A stretch of 64,000 nucleotides of DNA from JAJFJD01 sp965228695. GTDB taxonomy: Bacteria > Pseudomonadota > Alphaproteobacteria > UBA8366. Each line of letters starts with the position of its first letter. Within the stretch, counting starts at the first letter, position 1. Location of the stretch: NCBI GenBank assembly GCA_965228695.1, contig CBDDIB010000001.1, positions 310,001 through 374,000 on the forward strand. Direction: 5' to 3'. The notes under the pieces are model-generated. The model made no database searches and was not told where the DNA came from. It saw nothing but the letters and a program-made list of their open reading frames with translations. Shown here piece after piece: positions 1 through 8,820 of the stretch. The translations under genes were made by a program, and so were the position numbers.

Positions 1-501
1 TCGGGCCGATGCGGAAACGTTCAGCGGCGGGCAAAAATCCTTGGCCTGTTCCGCCGTGATCCACTCGTTATCGACGCCATTGATGCGATTGGCGTGGACG
101 TGGCGCTTGATGACCTGTTCGTCATGCACCGAATGCGCCAGCATCAACACGCCGCGCTGCGAGAACATGACGTTGTAGTTCAGCTCCTGGCTCAGCCCTT
201 CCCAAAGATCCAGGGCATGGTCGTAGAGCCGTGCGCTTTCGTCGAACAGGTAGTTGGACCGGATGATCGTTGTATTCCGGCCGGTATTGCCGCCGCCGAG
301 CCATCCCTTATCCAGCACCGCGACATCGGTGATGCCATGCTCCTTGGCGAGATAATAGGCGGTGCCGAGTCCATGCCCGCCCGCCCCGACGACAACCACA
401 TCGTATTCCGGTTTGGGGGCCGCGTGCGGCCATTGTCCGGGCCAGTCGCGGTGCCCGCCGAGTGCCTTTCGCGCCAATGCCGGGAAGGAAAAGCGCGCCA
501 T
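1..501 (-). CDS. soxB: Sarcosine oxidase subunit beta, N-terminal part (runs off the left edge)
   Basis: First 167 residues of the FAD-containing beta subunit of heterotetrameric sarcosine oxidase, which demethylates sarcosine to glycine in the cytoplasm. The Rossmann dinucleotide-binding segment VVVVGAGGHGLGTAYYLA lies at about residues 35-52, followed by GWLGGGNTGRNTTIIRSNYL, a block I recognise as typical of SoxB. The ATG at 501 gives the usual N-terminus (MARFSFPALARKAL) and the frame is closed by a TGA at 523-525, so no longer N-terminus is possible. No clear Shine-Dalgarno lies directly before this ATG. A 25-codon ORF with a good ribosome site ends 4 bases upstream, so start by translational coupling is plausible. 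The rest of the gene, and normally soxD, soxA and soxG, would lie to the left, outside the window. Confidence 0.93.
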   Translation of the reverse strand, partial: MARFSFPALARKALGGHRDWPGQWPHAAPKPEYDVVVVGAGGHGLGTAYYLAKEHGITDVAVLDKGWLGGGNTGRNTTIIRSNYLFDESARLYDHALDLWEGLSQELNYNVMFSQRGVLMLAHSVHDEQVIKRHVHANRINGVDNEWITAEQAKDFCPPLNVSASAR

Positions 502-505
502 CGCG

Positions 506-583
506 TTAGCCGGGCCGACGTTTCACATCGAGCATATGGCTCTGCGGTAGGCCGAGGCCGAGAAAGAATTCGGGGAGTATCAT
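506..583 (-). CDS. Possible 25-residue leader ORF upstream of soxB
   Basis: A short reading frame starts with ATG at 583 and ends with TAA at 508-506. A GGAGGA ribosome-binding site lies about 10 bases before the ATG. The encoded peptide begins MILPEFFLGLGLPQSHML. Its stop codon is only 4 bases before the soxB ATG, the spacing expected for coupled translation, and soxB itself lacks a convincing ribosome site. I recognise no protein family. It could be a leader peptide that sets soxB translation or a chance frame; its reality is inferred from the ribosome site and position only. Confidence 0.4.
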   Translation of the reverse strand: MILPEFFLGLGLPQSHMLDVKRRPG

Positions 584-841
584 CGTAGCGATTCCTCCAT
601 GCGCCAATTCGGTGACAGTCGGTGGTTCCCGGACACCACGAGCGGCCCCCGAAGTCCCTGTTGATACTATCGAATAGAAACCGGCTCAGGAAAGCGGCCA
701 ATCGCGTCCGGAACGGCAAATTTCAGATTTTCTGCCAAACAACCAGACGCAATTTCGGCATGGCACCCATGCAGAGGGCATGCTTTAAATTACCACTCAC
801 CAACCGGTAGCCTTTCCGACACACGACTACACGGAGCGAAC

Positions 842-2092
842 GTGACGTCCCACAGCGACACATCCGGTGCGCGCGCGAGCGCGATCGATGGGCCTTACGC
901 CCTGTTTCGTCTCGCCGTGTCGATCCTGCTGGCCACCATGGGCAGTATCGGCATGTGGTCGGTGGTGGTTGTCATGCCCGCGGTTCAGGCCGAGTTCGGC
1001 GTCGACCGTGCGGATGCGTCGCTGCCCTATACCCTGACGATGGTCGGCTTCGCGATCGGCAACGCCATCGTCGGCCGGTTCGTCGACCGGTATGGCATCA
1101 CCCTGCCGATCATCGTTGCCGCGACCGCGCTCGCGCTCGGATTCATTCTGGCGGCGATATCGACCGCAATCTGGCAAATTGCGGCGATCCAGGGCCTGCT
1201 CATCGGCATCGGCACCTCGGCCAGTTTCGGCCCGCTGATCGCCGATGTTTCGCACTGGTTCAGCCGGCGGCGCGGCATCGCCGTCGCAGCAACCGCCAGC
1301 GGCAACTATCTCGCCGGCGCGATCTGGCCCACCCTAATCGAAGGTTTCATTCGGACCGAGGGCTGGCGCACGACCTATATGGGCATCGGCGTCCTCTGCG
1401 TTTGCGTGATGGTGCCCTTGGCGCTGTGCCTGCGCCGGCCGCCGCCGCAGGACCAACCGGTCCGCGCGGACGGCACCGTCGGGCCGCAGCCGGGACGCAG
1501 TATCGATCTCTCGCCGCGGCGGTTGCAGATCATGCTGGCGATCGCCGGGATCGGCTGCTGCGTCGCCATGTCGATGCCGCAAGTCCATATCGTCGCCTAT
1601 AGCGTGGATCTCGGTTACGGCGTCGCGCGCGGCGCGGAAATGCTCTCGCTGATGCTGGCCGGCGGCGTTATCAGCCGGCTCGTCTTCGGACTGCTTGCCG
1701 ATTACATGGGCGGCATCCGCACCCTGCTGTTGGGATCGATCCTGCAGGCGATCGCGCTCTGCCTGTACCTGCCGTTCGACGGCCTGACCTCGCTCTACGT
1801 CGTTTCGTTGATCTTCGGTCTGTCGCAGGGCGGCATCGTGCCGAGCTATGCAATCATCGTGCGCGAATACCTGCCCGCCCACGAGGCCGGGCAGCGCGTC
1901 GGCACCGTCATGATGATGACGATCATGGGCATGGCGTTGGGCGGCTGGCTGTCCGGATGGATCTACGACGCGACCGGGTCGTATCAGGCGGCGTTGATCA
2001 ACGGCATCGCCTTCAACATGGTCAACATCACGATCATGCTGTTACTGCTGTGGCGCACGACCCGCGGACCGCGCGCCGCCGTCGCCGCCTGA
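842..2092 (+). CDS. MFS transporter
   Basis: A 416-residue major facilitator superfamily carrier of the inner membrane with about 12 hydrophobic helices in two halves. The first-half signature NAIVGRFVDRYG (about residues 73-84) matches the MFS loop 2-3 motif, and FGLLADYMGG (about residue 282 onward) is its second-half counterpart. Length is normal for the family. The start is a GTG with GGAG 5 bases upstream (ACACGGAGCGAAC); no in-frame ATG precedes it. It stands alone, convergent with a DHDPS-family gene and divergent from the soxB region. The overall pattern is like OFA (oxalate/formate) and other small-carboxylate porters, but the substrate cannot be read from the sequence. Confidence 0.9.
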   Translation: MTSHSDTSGARASAIDGPYALFRLAVSILLATMGSIGMWSVVVVMPAVQAEFGVDRADASLPYTLTMVGFAIGNAIVGRFVDRYGITLPIIVAATALALGFILAAISTAIWQIAAIQGLLIGIGTSASFGPLIADVSHWFSRRRGIAVAATASGNYLAGAIWPTLIEGFIRTEGWRTTYMGIGVLCVCVMVPLALCLRRPPPQDQPVRADGTVGPQPGRSIDLSPRRLQIMLAIAGIGCCVAMSMPQVHIVAYSVDLGYGVARGAEMLSLMLAGGVISRLVFGLLADYMGGIRTLLLGSILQAIALCLYLPFDGLTSLYVVSLIFGLSQGGIVPSYAIIVREYLPAHEAGQRVGTVMMMTIMGMALGGWLSGWIYDATGSYQAALINGIAFNMVNITIMLLLLWRTTRGPRAAVAA

Positions 2093-2106
2093 GCGCAATC
2101 ATCCTT

Positions 2107-2172
2107 CGACAAGCTCAGGATGAGGACCGTGCTCTAATCCACGCATTCTCCACCCTCATGCTGAGCCTGTCG
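2107..2172. repeat. REP-like intergenic inverted repeat
   Basis: Two 19-base arms (2107-2125 and 2154-2172) are inverted copies of one another with 17 of 19 positions matching; each contains the core GACAAGCTCAGGATGAGG or its close variant. They are separated by 28 bases and lie between the ends of two convergent genes. The motif resembles dispersed repeats seen between genes in many alphaproteobacteria. As RNA it can fold into a long hairpin on either strand, so it may also help end transcription from both sides. Confidence 0.7.
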
Positions 2173-2238
2173 ACGCATGGAACCCATGCAGACGCAGTCA
2201 TTGATGTCATGCACGCGGGAATGACACTGTGCGGGTGA

Positions 2239-3150
2239 TTACACGCCTTCGATCTTGAATGAAATGCGGTCCAATTCGGCCAGCAGCTTGTTCGTCGCGT
2301 CGTCCGGCAGGTTCATCAGCGGCGGGCGTACGTTCTTCCACACGCCGTCGCCCGCGAAATGGGCGATCGCCGCCTTCATCGCCGGGATCATCGGAAAGCC
2401 TTCGAACACGCCGCGCACCGTATCGAGCCGCGCCTGCTGGTCGTCGGCGTCGTCATTCTGCCATGTCTCGTAAAGATTGTGGATCGCGCCCGGATTGATG
2501 TTCGCCGTCGCCGAGATGCAGCCGACGCCGCCGTTCCGCATGTTCTGCAGCAGGAAAGTCTCGCTGCCGGCGAACACACCGAAGCCGGGGAAATTGTCGA
2601 GCATCGCCTTGGTGTTGCTCCAATCGCCAGAGCTGTCCTTGATGCCGACCACCGTATCCGGGAAGTCCTTCACGAGTTTCTCGATCAGCGTCAGCGTAAT
2701 CGGCACATTCGAGACCTGCGGGATGTGATAGAGGTAGATCTTGAGCTTGTCGTCGCCGACCCGCTGGATGATCTCCGCGTAACTGCGATAGAGCGCGTCG
2801 TCGTCCGCGCCCTTGTAGTAGAAGGGCGGCAGCATCAGCACGCCGCCGCAGCCGAGGTCGGTCGCGCGTTTCGACAATTCGACCGAATCGGTCAGCGCGC
2901 AACAGCCGGTGCCGGGCATCAATTCCGCCGCGTTGATCCCGCCCTCCACCAGCGCTTCCATCAGCATGATGCGCTCGCCGGTCGACATGGAGTTGCCTTC
3001 GCTGTTCGTGCCGAAGATGGCGAGGCCGCAATTGTTCGACTGCAGCCATTTGCACTGCTTCAGCAGGCGCGCCGCGTCCGGCTTAAGATCGTCATCGAAG
3101 GGGGTTACGACGGGCGTCAAAACCCCGGACATTGTCGCTGTTGCCGTCAT
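2239..3150 (-). CDS. Dihydrodipicolinate synthase/N-acetylneuraminate lyase family protein
   Basis: A 303-residue class I aldolase-type TIM barrel. The Schiff-base lysine is Lys171 in VVGIKDSSGDW and the partner tyrosine is Tyr141 in YLYHIPQ. The substrate carboxylate loop near residues 47-52 reads GTNSEG, where true DapA proteins have GTTGE, so lysine biosynthesis is less likely than cleavage or formation of a 2-keto acid in catabolism. It stands alone, with the REP-like hairpin after its stop. The ATG at 3150 is followed by a second in-frame ATG at residue 7, so the true start could be 18 bases further in. Family assignment is firm; substrate unknown. Confidence 0.9.
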   Translation of the reverse strand: MTATATMSGVLTPVVTPFDDDLKPDAARLLKQCKWLQSNNCGLAIFGTNSEGNSMSTGERIMLMEALVEGGINAAELMPGTGCCALTDSVELSKRATDLGCGGVLMLPPFYYKGADDDALYRSYAEIIQRVGDDKLKIYLYHIPQVSNVPITLTLIEKLVKDFPDTVVGIKDSSGDWSNTKAMLDNFPGFGVFAGSETFLLQNMRNGGVGCISATANINPGAIHNLYETWQNDDADDQQARLDTVRGVFEGFPMIPAMKAAIAHFAGDGVWKNVRPPLMNLPDDATNKLLAELDRISFKIEGV

Positions 3151-3314
3151 TACGCGTTTCCTCGGTCCAAAATCACAGTCAGAAATGTTGGATTCGCGGG
3201 CCGATCCAGGCCCGCGCGGCGCTAAGATAGCATCCGGGTTTCGGTGGGGCGATTAACTTTTTGTGCGGGTGAGGAGGCGCATTCGGGTAAGGAAAACACC
3301 GGGGCATCGAACCG

Positions 3315-4913
3315 TCACACCGCCTTGGCGTCTTCCAGGATCATGTCCGCCCCTTTCTCGGCGATCATGATGGTCGGCGCGTTTGTGTTCCCCGTGGTCA
3401 GGGTCGGCATGATCGAGGCATCGATCACACGCAACCCCTGAACCCCGTGGACCCGCAGCCGGTCATCGACCACCGCCATCGGATCGTCGCCCATCTTGCA
3501 GGTGCCGACCGGGTGATACAGCGTGTTGCCCTTGTGGCGGGTGTATTCGCGTACCGTTTCCACCGAGTTCACCTCCGGTCCCGGCGCGAGTTCCCCCCGG
3601 CTGACCTCGGCGAGCGCCGGGGCGGCGAAGATGCTGCGGCATTTCTCCAGCCCCGCATGCAAGACATGGGCGTCACCCTCCGCCGACAGGTAGTTCGGCC
3701 GGATCGCCGGCGCCTGCAGCGGGTCGGCGCTCGCCGCCATGATCGTCCCACGGCTCTCGGGCCGGACCGGACAGACCGCAATGGTCATGCCCGGCTCCTT
3801 GTCGAAGGACTTGATCTCGACCGCGTCGTAACTCGCCGGCGTGAACAGAAGCTGCAGGTCGGGGCTGCTCAGCCCCTCGCGGCTGCGGGTGAACACCATG
3901 GCGGCGGTGACGCCGAAGGTCAGCGCCCCGTCCCCGAACAGGAAATAGCGCGCAATCTCCGGGAGCACGCGGGGCACCCGCGCCAACTCGTTGATCGAGA
4001 CCAGGCCTTCGACCCGATGCGAGATGCGCACAACGTAATGGTCCTGCAGATTGCCGCCGACGCCCGGCAGGTCGTGCCGCACCGGTACGCCGATGGACTG
4101 TAGGTGTTCCGCCGGGCCGATGCCGGACAGGTGCAGCAGATGCGGCGAGTTCACCGCCCCACCGGAGACGATAACCTCACGTTCGGCGCGTACCTCTTTG
4201 TCCGCGCCACCCTGGCGGTAAGTGGCGCCGACGCAGCGGGTCCCGTCGAACAGCAGCCCCGTGCCGACGGCCTCGGTCACAACCTCCAGGTTCTCTCTCG
4301 CGCGCGCCTCGGCGAGGAAGCTGCGCGCGGTCGAGGCCCGGAAACGCTTGTTCCGCGTCATCTGCGAGTAGGCGACGCCTTCCTGCTGCGCGCCGTTATA
4401 GTCCGGCGTCAGCGGGAAGCCCGCCTGCTGCGCCGCCTCGACGAATTTATGGGTCAGCGGCAGGATCGTCCGGTAATTCTCGACCGCCAGCACGCCGCCC
4501 TTGCTGCGGTAGTCGGGATCGCCCTCGCCGCGAAAATCCTCCGATTTCTTGAAATACGGCAGTACGTCATCATAGGCCCAGCCCTGGCAGCCACGCTGCG
4601 CCCAGCCGTCGTAATCCGACGGGTTGCCGCGTACATACAGCATGCCGTTGATCGCGCTGGACCCGCCAAGCGTCTTGCCGCGCGGCCAATCGACCCGCCG
4701 GTCGGCGGTGCCTTCCTCGGGCTCCGACGTGTAATTCCAGTTGATCACCGGATGCTTCATCAGCGTGCGCACCCCGGCCGGGATATGAATCATCGGGTTC
4801 CGGTCGGGCGGCCCCGCCTCCAGCAGCACGACCCGCGCGCCGTCCGCGCTCAACCGGTTCGCCAGCACACATCCCGCCGACCCGGCCCCCACGATCACAT
4901 AATCCGCCTGCAT
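3315..4913 (-). CDS. GMC family FAD-dependent oxidoreductase (choline dehydrogenase-like)
   Basis: About 532 residues, normal for the glucose-methanol-choline family of alcohol-oxidising flavoproteins. The N-terminal ADP-binding motif is DYVIVGAGSAGCVLANRL, the first GMC signature surrounds GGSSAINGMLYVRGN, and the C-terminal active-site histidine is in TLYHPVGTCKMGD, followed by NAPTIMIAEKGADMI. I prefer the ATG at 4913, which has GGGGAG just upstream, over the GTG at 4928. It may use choline, a polyethylene-glycol-like alcohol or another primary alcohol; the sequence does not decide. A GYD-domain gene lies 78 bases upstream on the same strand and may share its transcript. Confidence 0.9.
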   Translation of the reverse strand: MQADYVIVGAGSAGCVLANRLSADGARVVLLEAGPPDRNPMIHIPAGVRTLMKHPVINWNYTSEPEEGTADRRVDWPRGKTLGGSSAINGMLYVRGNPSDYDGWAQRGCQGWAYDDVLPYFKKSEDFRGEGDPDYRSKGGVLAVENYRTILPLTHKFVEAAQQAGFPLTPDYNGAQQEGVAYSQMTRNKRFRASTARSFLAEARARENLEVVTEAVGTGLLFDGTRCVGATYRQGGADKEVRAEREVIVSGGAVNSPHLLHLSGIGPAEHLQSIGVPVRHDLPGVGGNLQDHYVVRISHRVEGLVSINELARVPRVLPEIARYFLFGDGALTFGVTAAMVFTRSREGLSSPDLQLLFTPASYDAVEIKSFDKEPGMTIAVCPVRPESRGTIMAASADPLQAPAIRPNYLSAEGDAHVLHAGLEKCRSIFAAPALAEVSRGELAPGPEVNSVETVREYTRHKGNTLYHPVGTCKMGDDPMAVVDDRLRVHGVQGLRVIDASIMPTLTTGNTNAPTIMIAEKGADMILEDAKAV

Positions 4914-4991
4914 TGCTCCCCACCCCACGGCTGTTTTTCTTTCCAGAAGATTAGCGCGTTCCCGCCGGGCTGTCGCGGCCCGGCAGCCGGG

Positions 4992-5282
4992 TCACACCGC
5001 TTCGACGATCTTGCGGTAGGCAGCTTCGGGAAAGGCCTTGGCGGTGCTGATGCGTACATTGCCAATTGCGCCCACGCGCAGCGAAAATGTCGCGGCCGTC
5101 GCATCGTCGGGAAAATCGGCGACGGCGATCAGATCGTAGCGCCCCATCGTCAGATAGAGATCGCCGATCTTGCCGCCAAGATCTTCGGCCGCCTGGCGGG
5201 CGGCGTCGATCCGGTCGGGCGCCTTTTTGATGCTGCGCATCCCTTGTTCCGTATAGCTCATCAGACAGATATAGGTCGGCAT
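4992..5282 (-). CDS. GYD domain protein
   Basis: A 96-residue protein starting MPTYICLMSYTEQG and matching the small alpha/beta GYD family, named for a Gly-Tyr-Asp motif; here the equivalent is MGRYDLIAVADFPDD. GYD proteins are dimeric ferredoxin-like folds of unknown function. The ATG at 5282 has GGGAGTGG upstream; a longer frame to 5357 would add 25 residues not typical of the family. The stop is TGA; I see no U-x-x-C pattern after it, so I take it as a real end. It precedes the GMC oxidoreductase on the same strand. Confidence 0.85.
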   Translation of the reverse strand: MPTYICLMSYTEQGMRSIKKAPDRIDAARQAAEDLGGKIGDLYLTMGRYDLIAVADFPDDATAATFSLRVGAIGNVRISTAKAFPEAAYRKIVEAV

Positions 5283-5524
5283 GACTATCCACTCCCGGAT
5301 TGCTGTGTCGAATGGCGAGTCGGCCGAGCGGAATTCCCCGGTCGTTCGGCCGATCATCCGCCACCGTTCAGGGTAACATGAGAATCTTCGAATAGACCGC
5401 GCTTCGGTCCGGGATGCCCGGCGTTATCCACCAGTACGGCATGAACCCGCCGGATAAATTCGATTGTCTTTTCCGTCGCTTTTTCCTCATCATGACGCAC
5501 CTGCTACCCATATCCGGAAACTCT

Positions 5525-6136
5525 ATGCCCCTCACCGTCGACTGCTTCTACTCCCTTTCCTCGCCCTGGGCGTATTTCGCCGGGCCGCGCATCGTCGAGA
5601 TCGCGCGGCGGCATCACGCGCGGATCAACCTCAAGCCCTATGACTTCCAGGAGGTCGCGCCGAAGACCGGGGGCATCCCGATCCTGACCCGGCCGCAGCC
5701 GCGCCAGGATTACCACCGCGTCGAACTGGCGCGCTGGAGCAAGTATCTCGGCATGCCGATGAACCTGAAGCCGCGCTTCTACCCGCCGAAGGACAACAAG
5801 ACGCCGGGCCATACGGTGATCGCGGCGCAGCAGCTGGGCCTCGACTCGCTGCGCCTGTCGCATGCGATCCTGCGCGCCATCTGGTGGGAGGAGCGCAACG
5901 TCGCCCTGCCGGAAACCCGCAAGGCGATCGCCGACGAGAACGGCATGGACGGCGCGGAACTGATCGCCATCGAACGCAGCGACCCGGTCGTCGCGGAATA
6001 CCGCCGCAACACCGACGAGGTGGAGGAACTCGGCGTGTTCGGCGCGCCGACTTATGTCTTCGACGGCGAATTGTTCTGGGGCCAGGACCGGCTCGATTTT
6101 CTCGACCGCGCGCTGGCGAACGCCTCGGGCGCGTAA
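5525..6136 (+). CDS. DsbA-family / 2-hydroxychromene-2-carboxylate isomerase-like protein
   Basis: A 203-residue thioredoxin-fold protein. The N-terminus reads MPLTVDCFYSLSSPWAYFAG: the position of the DsbA CxxC is taken by Ser-Ser-Pro, as in the glutathione-dependent 2-hydroxychromene-2-carboxylate isomerases (kappa-class GST relatives) rather than disulfide oxidases. The C-terminal cis-proline loop is VFGAPTYVFDGELFWGQDRLDFL, a hallmark of that group. The ATG at 5525 fits the family start; upstream codons in the same frame look non-coding. No ribosome site is strong. It ends 3 bases before the stop of the convergent CmcJ/NvfI-like gene. The aromatic or CoA substrate is unknown. Confidence 0.88.
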   Translation: MPLTVDCFYSLSSPWAYFAGPRIVEIARRHHARINLKPYDFQEVAPKTGGIPILTRPQPRQDYHRVELARWSKYLGMPMNLKPRFYPPKDNKTPGHTVIAAQQLGLDSLRLSHAILRAIWWEERNVALPETRKAIADENGMDGAELIAIERSDPVVAEYRRNTDEVEELGVFGAPTYVFDGELFWGQDRLDFLDRALANASGA

Positions 6137-6139
6137 CCC

Positions 6140-6976
6140 CTAGAAAAATGCGAGGGCCCGCATCTCGATGCTCTGCCGAATGGCGGCGTCGGGCGGGCTG
6201 GTCGGGTCGTCGAAGGCGCTGTGCGCGGTGAAGCGCACGCCGGCGTCCGCGTCCGTATCGAACACCTTGAAAACGATCGCCTCGTCCCGCGTCATCAGCG
6301 GGAAGTAGAACCAGCGGTGATCCGGATGGTAGGCGATGTGATAGGTTTCCGCCGTGCGGTCGCGGTAGCGCCGCTGGTTGCGGATGAAGCCGACCTCGGG
6401 GATCGTGCGCCCGTCGCACATCGCCAGCGGCTCGGACTCCACGCGCGGCGCGATCGAGCGCCAGACCTGGATGATCGCGAAGCGGCGGCTCAGCGCATCT
6501 TCCGCTTCGTCCGGCGGCAGGAAATCGCGCACCCGCTGCGGCGCCGATGTCTCGGTATAGTCGTTGTGGACGTAGCGGACTGTGTCGCGCACCCAGCCTT
6601 CCGCATGCTGGCCGGTGTCGGGCGTGCGGACCGTGTGGTCGAACACGAGGACGCGGCGCGCGCCGCTCTCCGTTTTGATCAGCGTCTCGATCTCCGGGTA
6701 GTACACCCGCTTGATCTCGTCCTCGTCGAGGAAGCTCCGCACCTTCGTCGGATGATCCACGAGCCGGAACCCGTGCGACGGCAGGCTGAAGCCCTCGCCC
6801 GCCGTGCGGCCGTTGCGGATGCGGACACGGCGCGGCTCGTAGGTCGCGCGATGCGCCTTGTGTTCCTCTTCCGGCCAGTCCACATAGCGGACCGGCGGGA
6901 TACCGTCATCCACGATGTAGTTCAGCTCGGCCTCGACATGGTCGGCCTGCAGGGCCAATTCCGCTGCTTCGCTCAT
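6140..6976 (-). CDS. CmcJ/NvfI-like oxygenase family protein
   Basis: 278 residues resembling the CmcJ/NvfI (AsaB) family found in fungal and bacterial oxidative tailoring pathways. Diagnostic stretches are LDEDEIKRVYYPEIETLI, RRVLVFDHTVRTPD, VHNDYTETSAPQRV and the tryptophan-rich VWRSIA..PLAMCDGRT block; His/Asp pairs in HNDYT and FDHT are candidate iron ligands in a non-haem iron, 2-oxoglutarate-type fold. The ATG at 6976 and a GTG at 6985 are both possible; neither has a strong ribosome site. It is convergent with the DsbA-like gene. A hydroxylase or desaturase role is inferred from the family; substrate unknown. Confidence 0.85.
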   Translation of the reverse strand: MSEAAELALQADHVEAELNYIVDDGIPPVRYVDWPEEEHKAHRATYEPRRVRIRNGRTAGEGFSLPSHGFRLVDHPTKVRSFLDEDEIKRVYYPEIETLIKTESGARRVLVFDHTVRTPDTGQHAEGWVRDTVRYVHNDYTETSAPQRVRDFLPPDEAEDALSRRFAIIQVWRSIAPRVESEPLAMCDGRTIPEVGFIRNQRRYRDRTAETYHIAYHPDHRWFYFPLMTRDEAIVFKVFDTDADAGVRFTAHSAFDDPTSPPDAAIRQSIEMRALAFF

Positions 6977-7169
6977 CTCATACACTTTGGTTCATTATCA
7001 GCTGTGATAGATATAGGGCACGCCGAACAAGCGAACCAGTCGGCTAAATCCGCCCAACCGTGCTGCGAAACCCAGGTTGATTGGCCCACCATACCCCGGC
7101 CTTTTCAGAGTATCGAAACAACTGGACGGTAGAATACTGAAATCCATTTTCTAGCCGCGGATCATCGAT

Positions 7170-7466
7170 TTGATACCGGACCGACATCAGTATGGCGTGG
7201 CTTGGGCGCTCTACGGCATCTATGAATTCGGCCTGTGGCCTATCGGCACCTTCATAGGCGGCCTGGAGGGCCTTAACCTACTTTGGCCGACGATCGCTGC
7301 GATTCCTTTGATGGGGATCAACTATTCTCTCGACCGGCAGCGGCAGGCCGATGAAGAGGAACCAGCATCAAGAACCAACTCACTGATCGTCATAGCGTTG
7401 ATGTACTTGTTCCCAATGTCGTTAATCTACCTTCTCGGCTACGCTATAGGCCATTGGTGGCGTTAG
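7170..7466 (+). CDS. Small hypothetical membrane protein
   Basis: A 98-residue frame from a TTG start. Two clear hydrophobic segments (about residues 28-50 and 72-95) and a weaker one near 8-25 suggest an integral membrane protein, with a charged loop (DRQRQADEEEPASR) between. I recognise no family. The base composition is a little lower in GC than its neighbours and the flanks (6977-7169 and 7467-7608) hold no other gene, so this may be a young or laterally gained gene. The TTG start lacks a strong ribosome site, which lowers confidence. Confidence 0.5.
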   Translation: MIPDRHQYGVAWALYGIYEFGLWPIGTFIGGLEGLNLLWPTIAAIPLMGINYSLDRQRQADEEEPASRTNSLIVIALMYLFPMSLIYLLGYAIGHWWR

Positions 7467-7608
7467 CGGTCGTGGCGCATATAGGGCGACACGACTGTGC
7501 CTGCTCATTCAAATACACGTTGCCCACCGGCAATTTGCCGTCATCTGCAGCACACTAGAGTTCCACTGCGTCGTCCGTACGTCGCGTTCACAGAACAATC
7601 GAGTAGCT

Positions 7609-8778
7609 CTAATATGCGCCGCGCGCATCGATCGCCCAGATGTCCACAAGGTCGTCGCCGCGCACCGCATGCACATGGTCGTAGAGGTTGAGCGTCGGGT
7701 CGCAATGCGGCACGTAGCATTCGATGCCGTGGCCGGGCACCAACTCGCCGCCGCCCGCCGCGATATCGATCCGGCCGTGCTCGTCGCTCCACAGCGCATA
7801 GGCCGCCGCCGTGCCGTCGGCCAAGCCCCGAACGATTTGCGGCGCGGCGGATTTGCCCAAGAAATGCTTGTAGCCCCCATCCGCCGTCGCCTGATCCGGC
7901 AGCGACCGGTGGACCACCGAGACCGCGACGAAGAGCGACGGCTCGAAGGGACGTTCGTCCCGCTCGGTCAACGGGATCGCGTCATACTCAGCATCCATGA
8001 AGATGTAGCTGCCGAACTGCGCCTCGGTGATGCCGCCGGCCTGCGGCTCCATGAAACACGTCCCCGTGCTGCCGCCGGACACGGTTTCGATCGCGACACC
8101 CTGCGCCGCCAAGCCATCGACCACATCGCGGATCTGCACCGCGGCGGCTGCCGAACCGCTGCGCCGGGCCGCGTGATCCGGTTCATGCGACAGGTGCCCT
8201 GCATAGGCCTGTATGCCCCGCAGATCGAAGGCCGGGTCCGCCGCGAGATATTTCCCGAGGTCGATCGCGTCCGCGATCTCGGTCACGCCGGTGCGGGCGC
8301 GCCCCAGATCCAGGTCGAGCATGACCGGCACTCGGACGCCGACGGCCTGCGCCATCGCCGCCAGCGCTTTCGCGCCGTCCAGGTCATCCACGACGGCGGT
8401 AACATCCGCGTCGGCGGCGAGCCGAACAAAACGCTGCATCTTGGCCGCCGTGCTGAGCGGCGAGGTGATCAGGATGCCGGGGATGCCGGCGGCGGCAAAG
8501 ATTTCGGCCTCGCCGATATTCACAACGCACAGGCCGACCGCCCCGGCCGCGACCTGGCGCCGCGCTATCTCCACGCATTTATGCGCCTTGCCATGCGGCC
8601 GCAGCGCGATCCCCAAATCCTCGCAATGCGCCGCCATGCGCGCGACGTTGCGCTCGAAGGCGTCGATATCGAGGATCAGGCAGGGCGTCGAAAGTTGATT
8701 CCGCCCGCTTGCCTGACCAACGAGGTCAGCGTTGGGACTCGGGCGCTGTTGATACTCCAGGCCGGATGGAGGCGTCAT
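7609..8778 (-). CDS. D-threonine aldolase/D-serine dehydratase-like PLP enzyme
   Basis: A 389-residue fold-type III (alanine racemase-like) PLP enzyme of the D-threonine aldolase/DSD1 group, acting on D-3-hydroxy amino acids. The N-terminal PLP-lysine block is IALRPHGKAHK, with Lys64 the likely PLP lysine. The C-terminal metal-binding block is VPGHGIECYVPHCDPTLNLYD, where His and Asp of HCD are the expected divalent-metal ligands. GGSTGT, the usual phosphate-contact loop, is near residue 236. Translation starts at ATG 8778. It is 42 bases downstream of the CoA-transferase and selenoprotein genes on the same strand and is probably cotranscribed, hinting at breakdown of an amino acid or amino-acid-like compound. 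Confidence 0.9.
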   Translation of the reverse strand: MTPPSGLEYQQRPSPNADLVGQASGRNQLSTPCLILDIDAFERNVARMAAHCEDLGIALRPHGKAHKCVEIARRQVAAGAVGLCVVNIGEAEIFAAAGIPGILITSPLSTAAKMQRFVRLAADADVTAVVDDLDGAKALAAMAQAVGVRVPVMLDLDLGRARTGVTEIADAIDLGKYLAADPAFDLRGIQAYAGHLSHEPDHAARRSGSAAAAVQIRDVVDGLAAQGVAIETVSGGSTGTCFMEPQAGGITEAQFGSYIFMDAEYDAIPLTERDERPFEPSLFVAVSVVHRSLPDQATADGGYKHFLGKSAAPQIVRGLADGTAAAYALWSDEHGRIDIAAGGGELVPGHGIECYVPHCDPTLNLYDHVHAVRGDDLVDIWAIDARGAY

Positions 8779-8820
8779 CGCGTTTGCTCCTGCCGTCGTG
8801 CTGCCGCCGGACGAGCCGAT

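Noticed and set aside
4992..4994. GYD gene stop (TGA) as a further selenocysteine
   Set aside because: No U-x-x-C or other Sec context follows and the length already fits the family.
4104..5381. Plus-strand open frame of 425 codons
   Set aside because: Antisense to the GMC oxidoreductase and GYD genes, composition typical of a shadow frame.
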